From Flavobacteriales bacterium (GTDB lineage Bacteria; Bacteroidota; Bacteroidia; Flavobacteriales_D; Crocinitomicaceae): a stretch of 33,368 nt of DNA. The stretch is taken from positions 1 through 33,368 of the forward strand of contig CANITF010000034.1 in the NCBI GenBank assembly GCA_947470515.1, written 5' to 3'. Position 1 is the first letter of the stretch, and each line of letters opens with the position of its first letter. A program made the position numbers and the translations under genes. The notes below the pieces were generated by a model. That model made no database searches, had not been told where the DNA came from, and worked only from the letters and a program-made list of their open reading frames with translations. Positions 8,013 to 18,027 of this stretch are shown here, in pieces.

Positions 8013-10307
8013 TTATTGTTTATTCAATTCATCTACTTTTTTTTGTCGTTGCATTGGGTTTTCACCAGTTTGCTTTTGCTTAAACAAATCATAACGTGTT
8101 GGTTGAACAATTCTAGGCCAATTATTATTGCTAAAGTCGGTGTCTGCTGTCTCTAAGAATGGATCTAAGCGGAAAGAAATAACTTCTTTATCTAGAATTA
8201 AAACACGGGAAACTTTGTCTTGGTATTGCACCCAGATTTCAGCTGGAATACGAAATACCTCCGTAGTATTATCAGCATAAGTAGCTTCAATGATCAAAGG
8301 CATTACCAATCCTCCAATATTTGAGAATGTTAATTCGTAAAACTGTTTATTTGAATTCAATAGTTTTTTATCCTCATCAGACAATTTGTTTTTGAATTCG
8401 ACATATTCTTTCATGTCTAAAGCATCAATCAAATAGATGTTTTGCTTTGCGTAAAAGTCATCAATTGTTGAATCTGCTTCATTGATAGTTTGTTTAATCA
8501 ACTCCTTATTGCGCGTGTCACCAATAAATTTATCTTTTGCTTTTTCTTGCGAATCTTTAAACGGCTTTTCAATTTCTGGATTCATCGTGTTCAACTGAAA
8601 CCACTTCACTTGATCTAAAGAGATATCAACATTATCGGTAGAGTAGAACCAGCCTCTCCAAAACCAATCTAAATCAACTGCTGAAGCGTCTTCCATCGTT
8701 CTGAAAAAATCAGCTGGTGTTGGATGTTTAAATTTCCAGCGTTCGCAATACATTTTAAAAGAATAGTCGAATAACTCTCGACCCATAACAGTTTCGCGTA
8801 AAATATTCAATGCTGTAGCTGGTTTCCCATATGCATTATTTCCAAATTGTAATATTGATTCCGAATTGGTCATAATTGGTGAAATATTCTTTTTGTCACC
8901 TCTCATGTAATCAGCGATTAAGTATGCTGGACCTCGTCGAGAAGGGTATGCTCTTTCCCATTCTTGTTCCGTTAGAAATTGTACAAATGTGTTCAAGCCT
9001 TCATCCATCCAAGTCCATTGACGCTCATCCGAATTAATAATCATTGGAAAGAAATTGTGTCCAACTTCATGAATGATAACACCCCACATTCCGTATTTGG
9101 TATCTTCTGAGTAGGTACCATCTTCTTCTGGTCGACCACCATTAAAGCAAATCATTGGATATTCCATTCCAATCCATTTCGAATGAACAGATATTGCAAC
9201 TGGATAAGTATAATCAACAGTGTATTTAGAATAGGTTTTGATGGTATGTGCAACAAGTTTAGTAGAATATCTTTCCCATAATGGATTCCCTTCTTTCGGA
9301 TAATAAGACATTGCCATTACTGTTTTTCCTCCGACTTTTACTGCTTGTGCATCCCAAATAAACTTACGCGAAGTAGCGAAGGCAAAATCCCTAACATTCA
9401 GCGCTTTAAAATTCCATGTTTTAGTTCCTTTTTCACGGTTTGATTCTTTTTTTTCTGCTTCGGATTGTGTTACAATTAGAATTGGTGAATCAGAAAGTTT
9501 GGCTAGTTCAAATCGCTTTCTTTGTTCCGAAGTTAATACCGAACTACCGTTTTGCAATTCACCTGTTGCGCCAACTATATGATCTGAAGGAACGGTTATA
9601 GAAACATCATAATCTCCAAAAGGCAACGTGAATTCACCACTTCCTAAAAATTGTTTGTTTTGCCAACCAGTTACATCGTTATACACACACATTCTTGGGA
9701 AAAATTGAGCAATAGTGTACAAGTAATTATCGTCTTTTTCAAAATGTTCGTAACCAGAACGTCCGCCAACAGCCATTCTATCATTCACATTGTACCACCA
9801 TTTTACTTTAAATGAGATACTTGAATGAGGAAGAAGTGGCTTTTCTAAATTGATTCGCAGCATTGTTTTGTTGATCGAATAACTCAGCTTTTGACCAGAA
9901 GTAGAGGTGATAGCATCGATTTTGAATCCACCATCATAATAAAAAAGTTTCTTTTTAATATCACCAATATTTTTGAAATCTTCCATTTTTTCAATGTCAA
10001 TCAATTTTGAATCTGAATTAACATCGTAAATATTTTGATCGAGTTGAAGCCATAGATATTCTAATTTATCAGGTGAGTTATTGGTATATGTAATCGTCTC
10101 TTCACCGGATAATTTCTGGGTAGCATCATCAATGGTTAAAGCAATTTTATAATCTGCTTTTTGTTGGTAATAATTGTGACCTGGCGCTCCACCAGCCGTT
10201 CTATATTCGTTTGGAGTAGGTAATTCTTGGTCAAGTTGAGCAAATTTAGATTGTGAATTTGCGATGATTGGGAGGCACCCTATAAGGATAATAGCTATTT
10301 TTTTCAT
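8013..10307 (-). CDS. Secreted M1 family zinc metallopeptidase
   Basis: A 764-residue aminopeptidase-type enzyme with a signal peptide at residues 1-18. The gluzincin zinc site is complete: HEVGH at 413-417 followed 18 residues later by E436 (WMDEGLNTF). The substrate-recognition motif, GAMEN in classical M1 enzymes, appears as GMEYP at 380-384, the usual form in Bacteroidota members. An N-terminal beta-sandwich (residues about 45-270) precedes the catalytic domain, and a helical and C-terminal region follows. It probably trims peptides in the periplasm; exact specificity cannot be read from sequence. Only two bases separate it from the DUF6702 gene upstream on the same strand, so the two proteins are almost surely made together. 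Confidence 0.9.
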   Translation of the reverse strand: MKKIAIILIGCLPIIANSQSKFAQLDQELPTPNEYRTAGGAPGHNYYQQKADYKIALTIDDATQKLSGEETITYTNNSPDKLEYLWLQLDQNIYDVNSDSKLIDIEKMEDFKNIGDIKKKLFYYDGGFKIDAITSTSGQKLSYSINKTMLRINLEKPLLPHSSISFKVKWWYNVNDRMAVGGRSGYEHFEKDDNYLYTIAQFFPRMCVYNDVTGWQNKQFLGSGEFTLPFGDYDVSITVPSDHIVGATGELQNGSSVLTSEQRKRFELAKLSDSPILIVTQSEAEKKESNREKGTKTWNFKALNVRDFAFATSRKFIWDAQAVKVGGKTVMAMSYYPKEGNPLWERYSTKLVAHTIKTYSKYTVDYTYPVAISVHSKWIGMEYPMICFNGGRPEEDGTYSEDTKYGMWGVIIHEVGHNFFPMIINSDERQWTWMDEGLNTFVQFLTEQEWERAYPSRRGPAYLIADYMRGDKKNISPIMTNSESILQFGNNAYGKPATALNILRETVMGRELFDYSFKMYCERWKFKHPTPADFFRTMEDASAVDLDWFWRGWFYSTDNVDISLDQVKWFQLNTMNPEIEKPFKDSQEKAKDKFIGDTRNKELIKQTINEADSTIDDFYAKQNIYLIDALDMKEYVEFKNKLSDEDKKLLNSNKQFYELTFSNIGGLVMPLIIEATYADNTTEVFRIPAEIWVQYQDKVSRVLILDKEVISFRLDPFLETADTDFSNNNWPRIVQPTRYDLFKQKQTGENPMQRQKKVDELNKQ

Positions 10308-10309
10308 AC

Positions 10310-10840
10310 TTAATTTAATTCAATCAATTGTGTTTTTTTGGAAGAAAGAAAGTCAATTGTCCTTTTTTCATCTCTTGTTATAAGGTATAATTTGTTCTGT
10401 TGATTTGGATATTTGTCCATTAATAGATCGAAAGTTATTTCAATCGACTTTAAAGGTTGATAGACATCCATACTTAAATAAAACTCAACTGTTCCAGTTA
10501 GATTTGTTTCAAATCCATCAAGTCTTAATTGACCTAAAGAGGGTTTTTGATTCTTGTTACTGTAATCAGTATTAATTCCTTCTGTGAGGTTAAAGTGTTT
10601 AATTATCTCTTCTTCAATTAATTGAATTTTCAAAGAATCGCTTTTATTAATATTTAAATCACCTTGAATAATACCTTTTTGTTGCAAATAAAATTCAAAA
10701 TCATGGGTTGAAACTGTTAAGGTTACTTCAATTCGACTATTGATTTCATCGTATTCTACCTCCGCGAATGCAAAATAATATTCATGGGCAGTTGAAATAT
10801 TCGCACATAATAAAGAAAAAATAAAAAGGAGAGTCTTCAT
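10310..10840 (-). CDS. DUF6702 family secreted protein
   Basis: A 176-residue protein with a signal peptide (MKTLLFIFSLLCANISTA) and, directly after the cleavage point, HEYYFAFAEVEYDEINSRI, the hallmark opening of DUF6702. The rest is beta-rich, with an EVTLTVSTHDFE strand pair, an LRLDGFETNLTGTVEFYLSM segment and a short C-terminal tail. The family has no known function but is commonly found just upstream of an M1 metallopeptidase in Bacteroidota, exactly as here with a two-base gap. It may bind, present or regulate the peptidase; that is inference from context. A TAAATTTG box lies 20 bases upstream of the ATG. Confidence 0.75.
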   Translation of the reverse strand: MKTLLFIFSLLCANISTAHEYYFAFAEVEYDEINSRIEVTLTVSTHDFEFYLQQKGIIQGDLNINKSDSLKIQLIEEEIIKHFNLTEGINTDYSNKNQKPSLGQLRLDGFETNLTGTVEFYLSMDVYQPLKSIEITFDLLMDKYPNQQNKLYLITRDEKRTIDFLSSKKTQLIELN

Positions 10841-10859
10841 TTAGTTTTAACAGTTGAAA

Positions 10860-10867
10860 CAAATTTA
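10860..10867 (-). promoter_or_regulatory. Possible -7 element for the DUF6702-M1 operon
   Basis: TAAATTTG on the minus strand matches TAnnTTTG and would give a leader of about 15 bases. No TTG is found 17-24 bases upstream, so the promoter is only half supported. Confidence 0.35.
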
Positions 10868-11315
10868 ACAAAATTAAGTGGACGATGTTCATTTTCTAAG
10901 ATACAGAATAGTTATTTTGTCCAAAAAAATAAAATGACAATCGGTATTGAAGGTTGCGGAAACCTTGGTTTTTCGTTGTGAATGGAACAAAGTTGATTAA
11001 GTTCAACATTGATAAAGGGTATTATGACGTCTTATGAGAAAATTGAGAAAAAATAGGTGTCTGGACTGTCTCTTGATGTCATATTTTTTTTAGAATAACG
11101 AATTTAATTGCAGAAATTAAATTTTGTACTGACCGATGACTTGTTTTTGTTTTTTTTTGAACAACGAATTATACTCCTGAAACGCAGTGAAATCAGACTT
11201 TCTACGTAATATTGCGAAGTTGCAATTTTGCAATATTTAAAACAGAAAAATACAATTGTTGTTAAGGTGTTGAAAGGTGCTTTGGAATTATATTAAAACA
11301 GCAAGTTTAACTATA
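10868..11315. other. Long intergenic stretch with AT-rich inverted repeats, no gene recognised
   Basis: About 450 bases between the DUF6702 promoter and the yidC terminator hold no credible gene; the longest frames are 37 codons (minus, 10896-11009) and 15 codons (plus, 10934-10981). Two inverted repeats stand out: AATTTAATT/AATTAAATT at 11101-11123 with a five-base loop, and AATATTGC/GCAATATT at 11208-11237. Neither is followed by a T run. ACGAAT words at about 11098 and 11164 resemble those in other spacers of this window. It could be a degraded gene, a small RNA locus or simple spacer. Confidence 0.4.
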
Positions 11316-11346
11316 CAAAAAAGGCTCGTTCATTACTGAACGAGCC
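11316..11346 (-). terminator. Rho-independent terminator of the pyrG-yidC operon
   Basis: On the minus strand a perfect ten-base stem (GGCTCGTTCA/TGAACGAGCC at 11323-11346) with a four-base loop is followed by a TTTTTT run. It lies 44 bases after the yidC stop codon. Confidence 0.92.
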
Positions 11347-11389
11347 TAAAGTCTATCTCTATCCTCCAACTCTAAAATCTAAACTTTAT

Positions 11390-13387
11390 TTATTTCTTTC
11401 TACTATTCTTTTGCTCTTGTTGCAACTTTTGCATTTGCTCTATGCGCTCTTGGAATTTAGATTTTTTCTTTTCTTTTCCTGCTCCAGAATTTGCTGCTTT
11501 TCTATCAGCCATTTTTTGTTTTAATTTCTCTTCATCCACAAAGAATTGCTTGATCATAACCATTATTAGGATTGATACAAGGGTTGAGATGAAGTAATAA
11601 TAACTCAAACCTGAAGAATAATTATTGAAGAAGAAAATCATCATGAAAGGAAAAATGTACATAATCACCTTCATATTTGGCATTCCTGGCTGCTGCGGTT
11701 GTTGCATGTTTCCACTATTCAAATAGGTGTAAACAAGTGTCGTTCCAGCCATTAAAATGGTAAACAAACTCATGTGATCGCCATAAGGCCAGATATTTAC
11801 ACCAAAATCCCATACTGAATCATAAGATGATAAATCTTCTGCCCACAAAAATGGTTTCTGACGTAATTCAAATGCTGACGGGAAGAATCGGAATACAGCT
11901 AAAAGAATAGGCATTTGAATCAACATTGGAACGCAGCCGGCTAGGGGACTTGCACCAGATTCACGGTACAAAGTCATCATTTCCATTTGTTTCTTCGTAG
12001 CATCTGCTTTATTTGGATATTTTGCTGCTAATTCATCTACTTCTGGCTTCAAGATTCTCATCTTTGCAGAAGAAACAAACATTTTCCATTGAATTGGCAT
12101 TAATACAAATTTCAAAATTAACGTCAACATTAAAATTGCAATTCCTAACCCCATTCCAGTGCTAGCAAGGAAATTGAACAATGGTTGAACTGCATATAAA
12201 TTAATCCAACGGAATAATCCCCACCCAAAATTCAAAACATCGTCATAATTTTGATCGTAAGATTTTAAAGTTTCATAATCATTTGGGCCAAAGAACCAAT
12301 TCATTTTCACAGTTGTGTTATCAGAATCATCGATATCTAAATTTGCTTTAGTAGAGAAATCTTTCAAATGTGTCCATTCACGAATGTTTCCTTCTTGGTA
12401 TTGCTTAACTTTCAAGCTTGTGCCATTTTTAGCGAATCCATTTTCAGGTCGTAAAAACATCGAAAAGTAACTTTGTTTATAAGAAATCCATTCAATTTTA
12501 TCTTCTGCAACTTGATCATCATCTCCCATTTCTGACAAATAATCAAATCCTTCTTTTTCATAATTAAAACAAACGGTAGAAACTCTTCTTTGCTCACTGA
12601 ACAAGCGTTCCGTTTTCTTAAATGCTGTTTCCCAGTTGAATTTTATACTTTTCGGATTTACTTTGCCACCAAATCCATCGATATTAATTGCATAATCAAT
12701 ATCGTAAGCGTCTTTCTTAAGGTTGTAAACATTAGCTATTTTTTGACCATCACCTAAATCCAATTCAAAAGTTATCGCATTTTTAGTTTGGCTTTTAACA
12801 GTGAAAATGTAATTCCCAGTTTTGATTTTTTTACCATTTAACGGGAAAACCAATTCGTTAACTGCATCGCCATCACTAAACAACAATAGGGGAGTGATTT
12901 TCTCATTCTTATCCTTTTTCTGCGTTTTCGTTTTCTTAGCGTAATCTTTATATGATTCAAACTCCTTTAAGTAAACTGCCGCAACTTTCCCACCTTTAGT
13001 AGAGAAATCAATGATTAATTTTTCATTCTCCAATCGAATTAACTCTCCCTTTTCCGCAGCTGACGGCATCTGATTTTTAACATTAGATTCAGCGATTACT
13101 GTATCCTTTTTAGTAACAGAATTTACAAAAACCAAACCTTTGTCAGTTGAAATTTGCTTTCCATTCGCATCATTTTTTGGTTTTAATTGGCTTGCAACAA
13201 CTGACTTCTTATTTTCAATAATCGTAGCTTTTTTCTCTGCTTTTTCAGTTTCTTTTTCTTTTTTATCAATCATCGCAGCTTCTTCTTGTTGCTGCTTTAA
13301 TTCTTTATCCGAAGGTTGATTTAGAATTGTGAAAACTGAAAGAATCAGTCCAATAATTACAAGTCCAATGATCGTTTTTTTATCCAT
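11390..13387 (-). CDS. yidC: Membrane protein insertase YidC
   Basis: A 665-residue inner-membrane insertase that places proteins in the membrane alone or with SecYEG. The N-terminal helix (residues 5-22) precedes a long Lys/Glu-rich linker and a large periplasmic beta domain (about 115-380), as in Gram-negative YidC. The C-terminal insertase core at about 385-625 has five hydrophobic segments, the cytosolic loop SSAKMRILKPEVDELAAKYP, the GASPLAGCVPMLIQMPI motif and a PFMMIFFFNNYSSGLSYYY segment. A lysine near residue 426 (LILKFVLMP) takes the place of the hydrophilic-groove arginine 366 of the E. coli protein. The tail is strongly basic (KEKKKSKF and later KNSRKK), which in this family can contact ribosomes. 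It starts one base after the pyrG stop, so the two are translationally coupled, and a strong terminator follows. Confidence 0.95.
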   Translation of the reverse strand: MDKKTIIGLVIIGLILSVFTILNQPSDKELKQQQEEAAMIDKKEKETEKAEKKATIIENKKSVVASQLKPKNDANGKQISTDKGLVFVNSVTKKDTVIAESNVKNQMPSAAEKGELIRLENEKLIIDFSTKGGKVAAVYLKEFESYKDYAKKTKTQKKDKNEKITPLLLFSDGDAVNELVFPLNGKKIKTGNYIFTVKSQTKNAITFELDLGDGQKIANVYNLKKDAYDIDYAINIDGFGGKVNPKSIKFNWETAFKKTERLFSEQRRVSTVCFNYEKEGFDYLSEMGDDDQVAEDKIEWISYKQSYFSMFLRPENGFAKNGTSLKVKQYQEGNIREWTHLKDFSTKANLDIDDSDNTTVKMNWFFGPNDYETLKSYDQNYDDVLNFGWGLFRWINLYAVQPLFNFLASTGMGLGIAILMLTLILKFVLMPIQWKMFVSSAKMRILKPEVDELAAKYPNKADATKKQMEMMTLYRESGASPLAGCVPMLIQMPILLAVFRFFPSAFELRQKPFLWAEDLSSYDSVWDFGVNIWPYGDHMSLFTILMAGTTLVYTYLNSGNMQQPQQPGMPNMKVIMYIFPFMMIFFFNNYSSGLSYYYFISTLVSILIMVMIKQFFVDEEKLKQKMADRKAANSGAGKEKKKSKFQERIEQMQKLQQEQKNSRKK

Positions 13388-13388
13388 C

Positions 13389-15062
<1,674 letters not shown>

Positions 15063-15110
15063 TTATTTAGCAAGAGAATAAAAATAATATCAACAAATAG
15101 CCAACAATCC

Positions 15111-16016
15111 TTAATTTGACCAATTTTCATTGACTCCAAGTTGGAAATAAAACTTACTTTTCCTCACCAACGAATCTTCAAAAACAGGACAGCCAAAATC
15201 ATCTAGACGTGGATAATGTGGGGTTTTTCGTTCGATTTTTTTAGGTAGAAAAATCAAATCATGCATGAGCCTATTTTGAAAAGCGTGTCTAATTTTCTCA
15301 CTGTCAACGCCAATTCTCATAGTTGTATATTGTCCGTATCCTAAATTATAAGAAATCCCTCCATACAATATACCATGACTCGTTTTACCATAAGGTAAGC
15401 TTTCCAATTCTCTGTAGCCACTTGGACATTTATCAAAAGCTTCTTTGTTCCAAATAGAATTTGCAGTTTCTCCAGTCCAAATATTCAAACCAGTAGTCAA
15501 TTTAAAATCTTTCAATCTGTAATTCATTGTTAAATGGCCTGTTCTGAAACGATCTTTTCCTTGCCCTCCAAAAATATCGTTTTCCAATAAAAGCGAAAAA
15601 GATTTCAAATGAACAGCCCAACCGCCTGATAATTGGCTTGTTTTTGAATTATCGAAATACCAAATATAATTGTATCCAAGTCCATAATTGTAAGATGAAT
15701 TGTGCAGCAAACCGTTCAATTGAAAATCTGGAGTCATTTCTTTTTTACCACCTAATAGGATTAAACCCAAGCTATTTCTTGATTCCCAAAAATTCTTTCT
15801 CTTACCATAACTTGTTAAATTAAAGGTAAAAGTGGAGCCAGCATTAATTTGATAGAAGTAATCGTGATAATAGCTATTGAATGAAATCCCAACGTTCTTG
15901 ACTTGCGTTCCAACGTTGAATAAAATTCCAATTGAGATTCCAACTTTTTCGGCTTTGAAAGTTTGTTCAAATGAAGAAAATGGGATTAAAAACAATAAAA
16001 GAAATATTTTTTTCAC
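15111..16016 (-). CDS. Secreted protein with polymorphic toxin type 23-like domain
   Basis: A 301-residue protein with a signal peptide (MKKIFLLLFLIPFSSFEQTF). Residues 22-150 look like outer-membrane-type beta strands with aromatic, glycine-rich segments (INAGSTFTFNLTSYG, SYNYGLGYNYIWYF). From about residue 150 the pattern NDIFGGQGKDRFRTGHL, GLNIWTGETAN, GILYGGISYNLGYG, then RIGVDSEKIRHAFQNRLMHD matches what I recall of the Bacterial toxin 23 (BECR-fold RNase) domain, which in Bacteroidota is often carried by secreted or barrel-like proteins. The closing FYFQLGVNENW is also typical. No immunity gene is visible next to it, so an activity other than toxicity is possible. It is divergent from the LytS/LytTR pair, 113 bases away. 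Confidence 0.6.
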   Translation of the reverse strand: MKKIFLLLFLIPFSSFEQTFKAEKVGISIGILFNVGTQVKNVGISFNSYYHDYFYQINAGSTFTFNLTSYGKRKNFWESRNSLGLILLGGKKEMTPDFQLNGLLHNSSYNYGLGYNYIWYFDNSKTSQLSGGWAVHLKSFSLLLENDIFGGQGKDRFRTGHLTMNYRLKDFKLTTGLNIWTGETANSIWNKEAFDKCPSGYRELESLPYGKTSHGILYGGISYNLGYGQYTTMRIGVDSEKIRHAFQNRLMHDLIFLPKKIERKTPHYPRLDDFGCPVFEDSLVRKSKFYFQLGVNENWSN

Positions 16017-16117
16017 AGTGCAAAGATGTCAAAAAACATTCCAAAACGATATACTTCCAAAAAACAGCTAACATTTACCAATCGTAAATAAAATAACTGT
16101 TTTTCGTCGGAAGACCT

Positions 16118-16125
16118 TATTTTTG
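16118..16125 (+). promoter_or_regulatory. Possible -7 element of the lytS-like gene
   Basis: TATTTTTG matches TAnnTTTG but ends only four bases before the ATG at 16130, implying a leaderless transcript if real. No upstream TTG at the usual distance. Confidence 0.25.
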
Positions 16126-16129
16126 TTTC

Positions 16130-17170
16130 ATGTCAACAAGTAAAAGACTTTATTGGATTGCTCAGTTCATCGGTTGGACCTCCTATGTTTCGTTGATATT
16201 TCTTGCAAGTTACGCTGATAATCCAAAACAAATAGACGTTATTTTTATCACGAATATTTTAAGCCTTATATTTTTCGGAATTCTTTGGACACATTTAATG
16301 CGAATTTCCTTCTTTAAGCTAGAATGGCTAGATTTGAGATTAGCACCTTTAATTCCTAGGGTATTAGTTGGTTCACTGATTTGCTCCATTTTAATTGCGG
16401 CTACAACAACAACATTATCCCTGTTGATTGATAGTAAAGAAAAAGATAGTCTGACTCCGTTAAATGCAATTATCAATGTTTTCGCTGTTCTTGTATTGAT
16501 TTTATTCTGGAATTCGATCTATTTCACTTTTCATTTCTTTCAAAAATCTAGAAAACAAGAGTTGAATAATTTAAGTTTGGAATCGAGTAGGAATGAGATT
16601 GAACTTAAAAATCTACGTTCACAATTAAATCCGCATTTTCTTTTTAATTCATTGAATAGCATCCGCGCGTTGATTGATATAGAACCTTCTAAGGCAAAAG
16701 TTTCGGTCACGACATTGTCTAATTTATTAAGAAAATCACTTATTCTTGGAAGAGAAAACCTTGTTAGGCTTGACGAAGAAATTGAAATGGTTTCAAATTA
16801 CCTTGAGTTGGAAAAGATAAGATTCGAGGAGCGTTTGGAAGTAAAAATGGTCCTTGATGCTGCTTTAAACGAATTTATGTTACCGCCTTTTTCATTGCAA
16901 ATGCTTGTTGAAAATGCTATTAAACACGGAATTTCTAATCTTGTAAATGGTGGTGAAATAATTATTGAAACAAAGAAGATAGCGGGAATCATTTCGATTT
17001 CCGTTACTAATTCAGGAGAAATTGTTGACGGCAGCAACATTGAAAAAGGAATTGGAATTGAAAATACTAAACGAAGATTGGCTTTACAATTTAAGGATAC
17101 TGCAGAATTTGAGTTAACTCAGCATGGCAAGAATGTGATTGCTCAATTAACATTTAAAACGCACGTTTAA
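16130..17170 (+). CDS. LytS/YehU-type sensor histidine kinase
   Basis: A 346-residue membrane kinase. Four hydrophobic segments at about residues 8-27, 38-58, 76-99 and 112-136 form the sensor, with almost no periplasmic domain, so the signal probably acts in or at the membrane. The His_kinase (LytS class) domain follows: the phospho-acceptor H169 is in LRSQLNPHFLFNSLN, the N box is in LQMLVENAIKHGI and the glycine-rich lid in GIGIENTKRR. It should autophosphorylate H169 and pass phosphate to D56 of the response regulator encoded ten bases downstream. The target genes are unknown; the divergently encoded toxin-23-like secreted protein is the nearest candidate. Confidence 0.92.
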   Translation: MSTSKRLYWIAQFIGWTSYVSLIFLASYADNPKQIDVIFITNILSLIFFGILWTHLMRISFFKLEWLDLRLAPLIPRVLVGSLICSILIAATTTTLSLLIDSKEKDSLTPLNAIINVFAVLVLILFWNSIYFTFHFFQKSRKQELNNLSLESSRNEIELKNLRSQLNPHFLFNSLNSIRALIDIEPSKAKVSVTTLSNLLRKSLILGRENLVRLDEEIEMVSNYLELEKIRFEERLEVKMVLDAALNEFMLPPFSLQMLVENAIKHGISNLVNGGEIIIETKKIAGIISISVTNSGEIVDGSNIEKGIGIENTKRRLALQFKDTAEFELTQHGKNVIAQLTFKTHV

Positions 17171-17180
17171 AAATTTAATT

Positions 17181-17924
17181 ATGAAAACATTTAGAACAAT
17201 AATCATTGATGATGAGCGACTTGCTAGGGAAGAATTAAAGTCTTTATTGAAAGATTATCATGAAATTGAAATCATTGATGAAGCGAAAAATGGTGAAGAA
17301 GGTATTCAAAAAATCAAAGAACATAAGCCTGACCTACTATTTCTAGACATTAATATGCCCGGTCTAAATGGATTTGAAATGATCAAACATTTAGAAGAAA
17401 TCCCTAGAGTTATATTTGTAACAGCTTACGATGAATATGCGTTGAAAGCATTTGAAGTGAGCGCGTTGGATTATATCTTAAAACCGGTTGATCCTGAACG
17501 TTTGAAAGAAGGAATTCAAAAATTGACAAGTAATGAAGATGACTTTGTTTCAAGTCAACAACTAGTAATCACGAGGAAAGATAGGGTTTTAAACACCTCA
17601 GACAAAGTTTTCATCAAAGACGGGGAGAAGTGTTGGTTTATTGAATTAAGCAAAGTTAGAATGTTGGAATCGGACGGAAATTACGTTAAAGTGTATTTTG
17701 ATAATTTCAGACCTTTGATTTTAAGATCTTTAAACAGTTTCGAGGAACGATTGGATTCTGAATTCTTCTTTCGAGCAAATCGAAAATATATTATCAATTT
17801 AAAATGGGTTTCTTCTATAGAAAATTGGTTCAATGGTGGATTGCAGGTGGAATTGAGAGAAGGGGAGAAGGTTGAAATTTCAAGAAGACAAGCGATTCGT
17901 TTTAAAGAAATGATGAGTCTTTAG
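17181..17924 (+). CDS. LytTR-family DNA-binding response regulator
   Basis: A 247-residue response regulator. The receiver domain (residues 3-120) has the acidic pair D10/D11, phospho-acceptor D56 in LLFLDINMPG, the T81 switch residue in FVTAYDE and K101 in LKPVD. A LytTR DNA-binding domain occupies about residues 140-245 (KDGEKCWFIELSKVRMLESD, FFRANRKYIINL, VEISRRQAIRFKEMM). LytTR proteins bind pairs of short direct repeats, usually upstream of envelope genes. It is ten bases from the kinase gene and is surely its partner. The stop is followed by a spacer with a GTTGCAAATTGCTAATTAC repeat and then the convergent cvfB-like gene. Confidence 0.93.
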   Translation: MKTFRTIIIDDERLAREELKSLLKDYHEIEIIDEAKNGEEGIQKIKEHKPDLLFLDINMPGLNGFEMIKHLEEIPRVIFVTAYDEYALKAFEVSALDYILKPVDPERLKEGIQKLTSNEDDFVSSQQLVITRKDRVLNTSDKVFIKDGEKCWFIELSKVRMLESDGNYVKVYFDNFRPLILRSLNSFEERLDSEFFFRANRKYIINLKWVSSIENWFNGGLQVELREGEKVEISRRQAIRFKEMMSL

Positions 17925-18027
17925 TGAGTTGCAAATTGCTAATTACAAGTTAATTAAAGTTTTTACCTTCTGTTTTGAGAAATAATATATAATTTTTAGC
18001 GATATTGAAAAAAGTTATCTCACTAAA

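Noticed and set aside
10934-10981. 15-codon plus-strand frame reading IGIEGCGNLGFSL, like a Rossmann dinucleotide-binding start
   Set aside because: Stops at once and no further coding trace follows in any frame; such a short match is probably chance.
10896-11009. 37-codon minus-strand frame in the long spacer
   Set aside because: Low-complexity, aromatic-rich translation, no relation to a known family, no promoter or terminator of its own; could be a relic but not supportable as a gene.
15877-16071. Plus-strand frame across the start of the toxin-23-like gene
   Set aside because: Antisense to a signal peptide region and has no features of its own.
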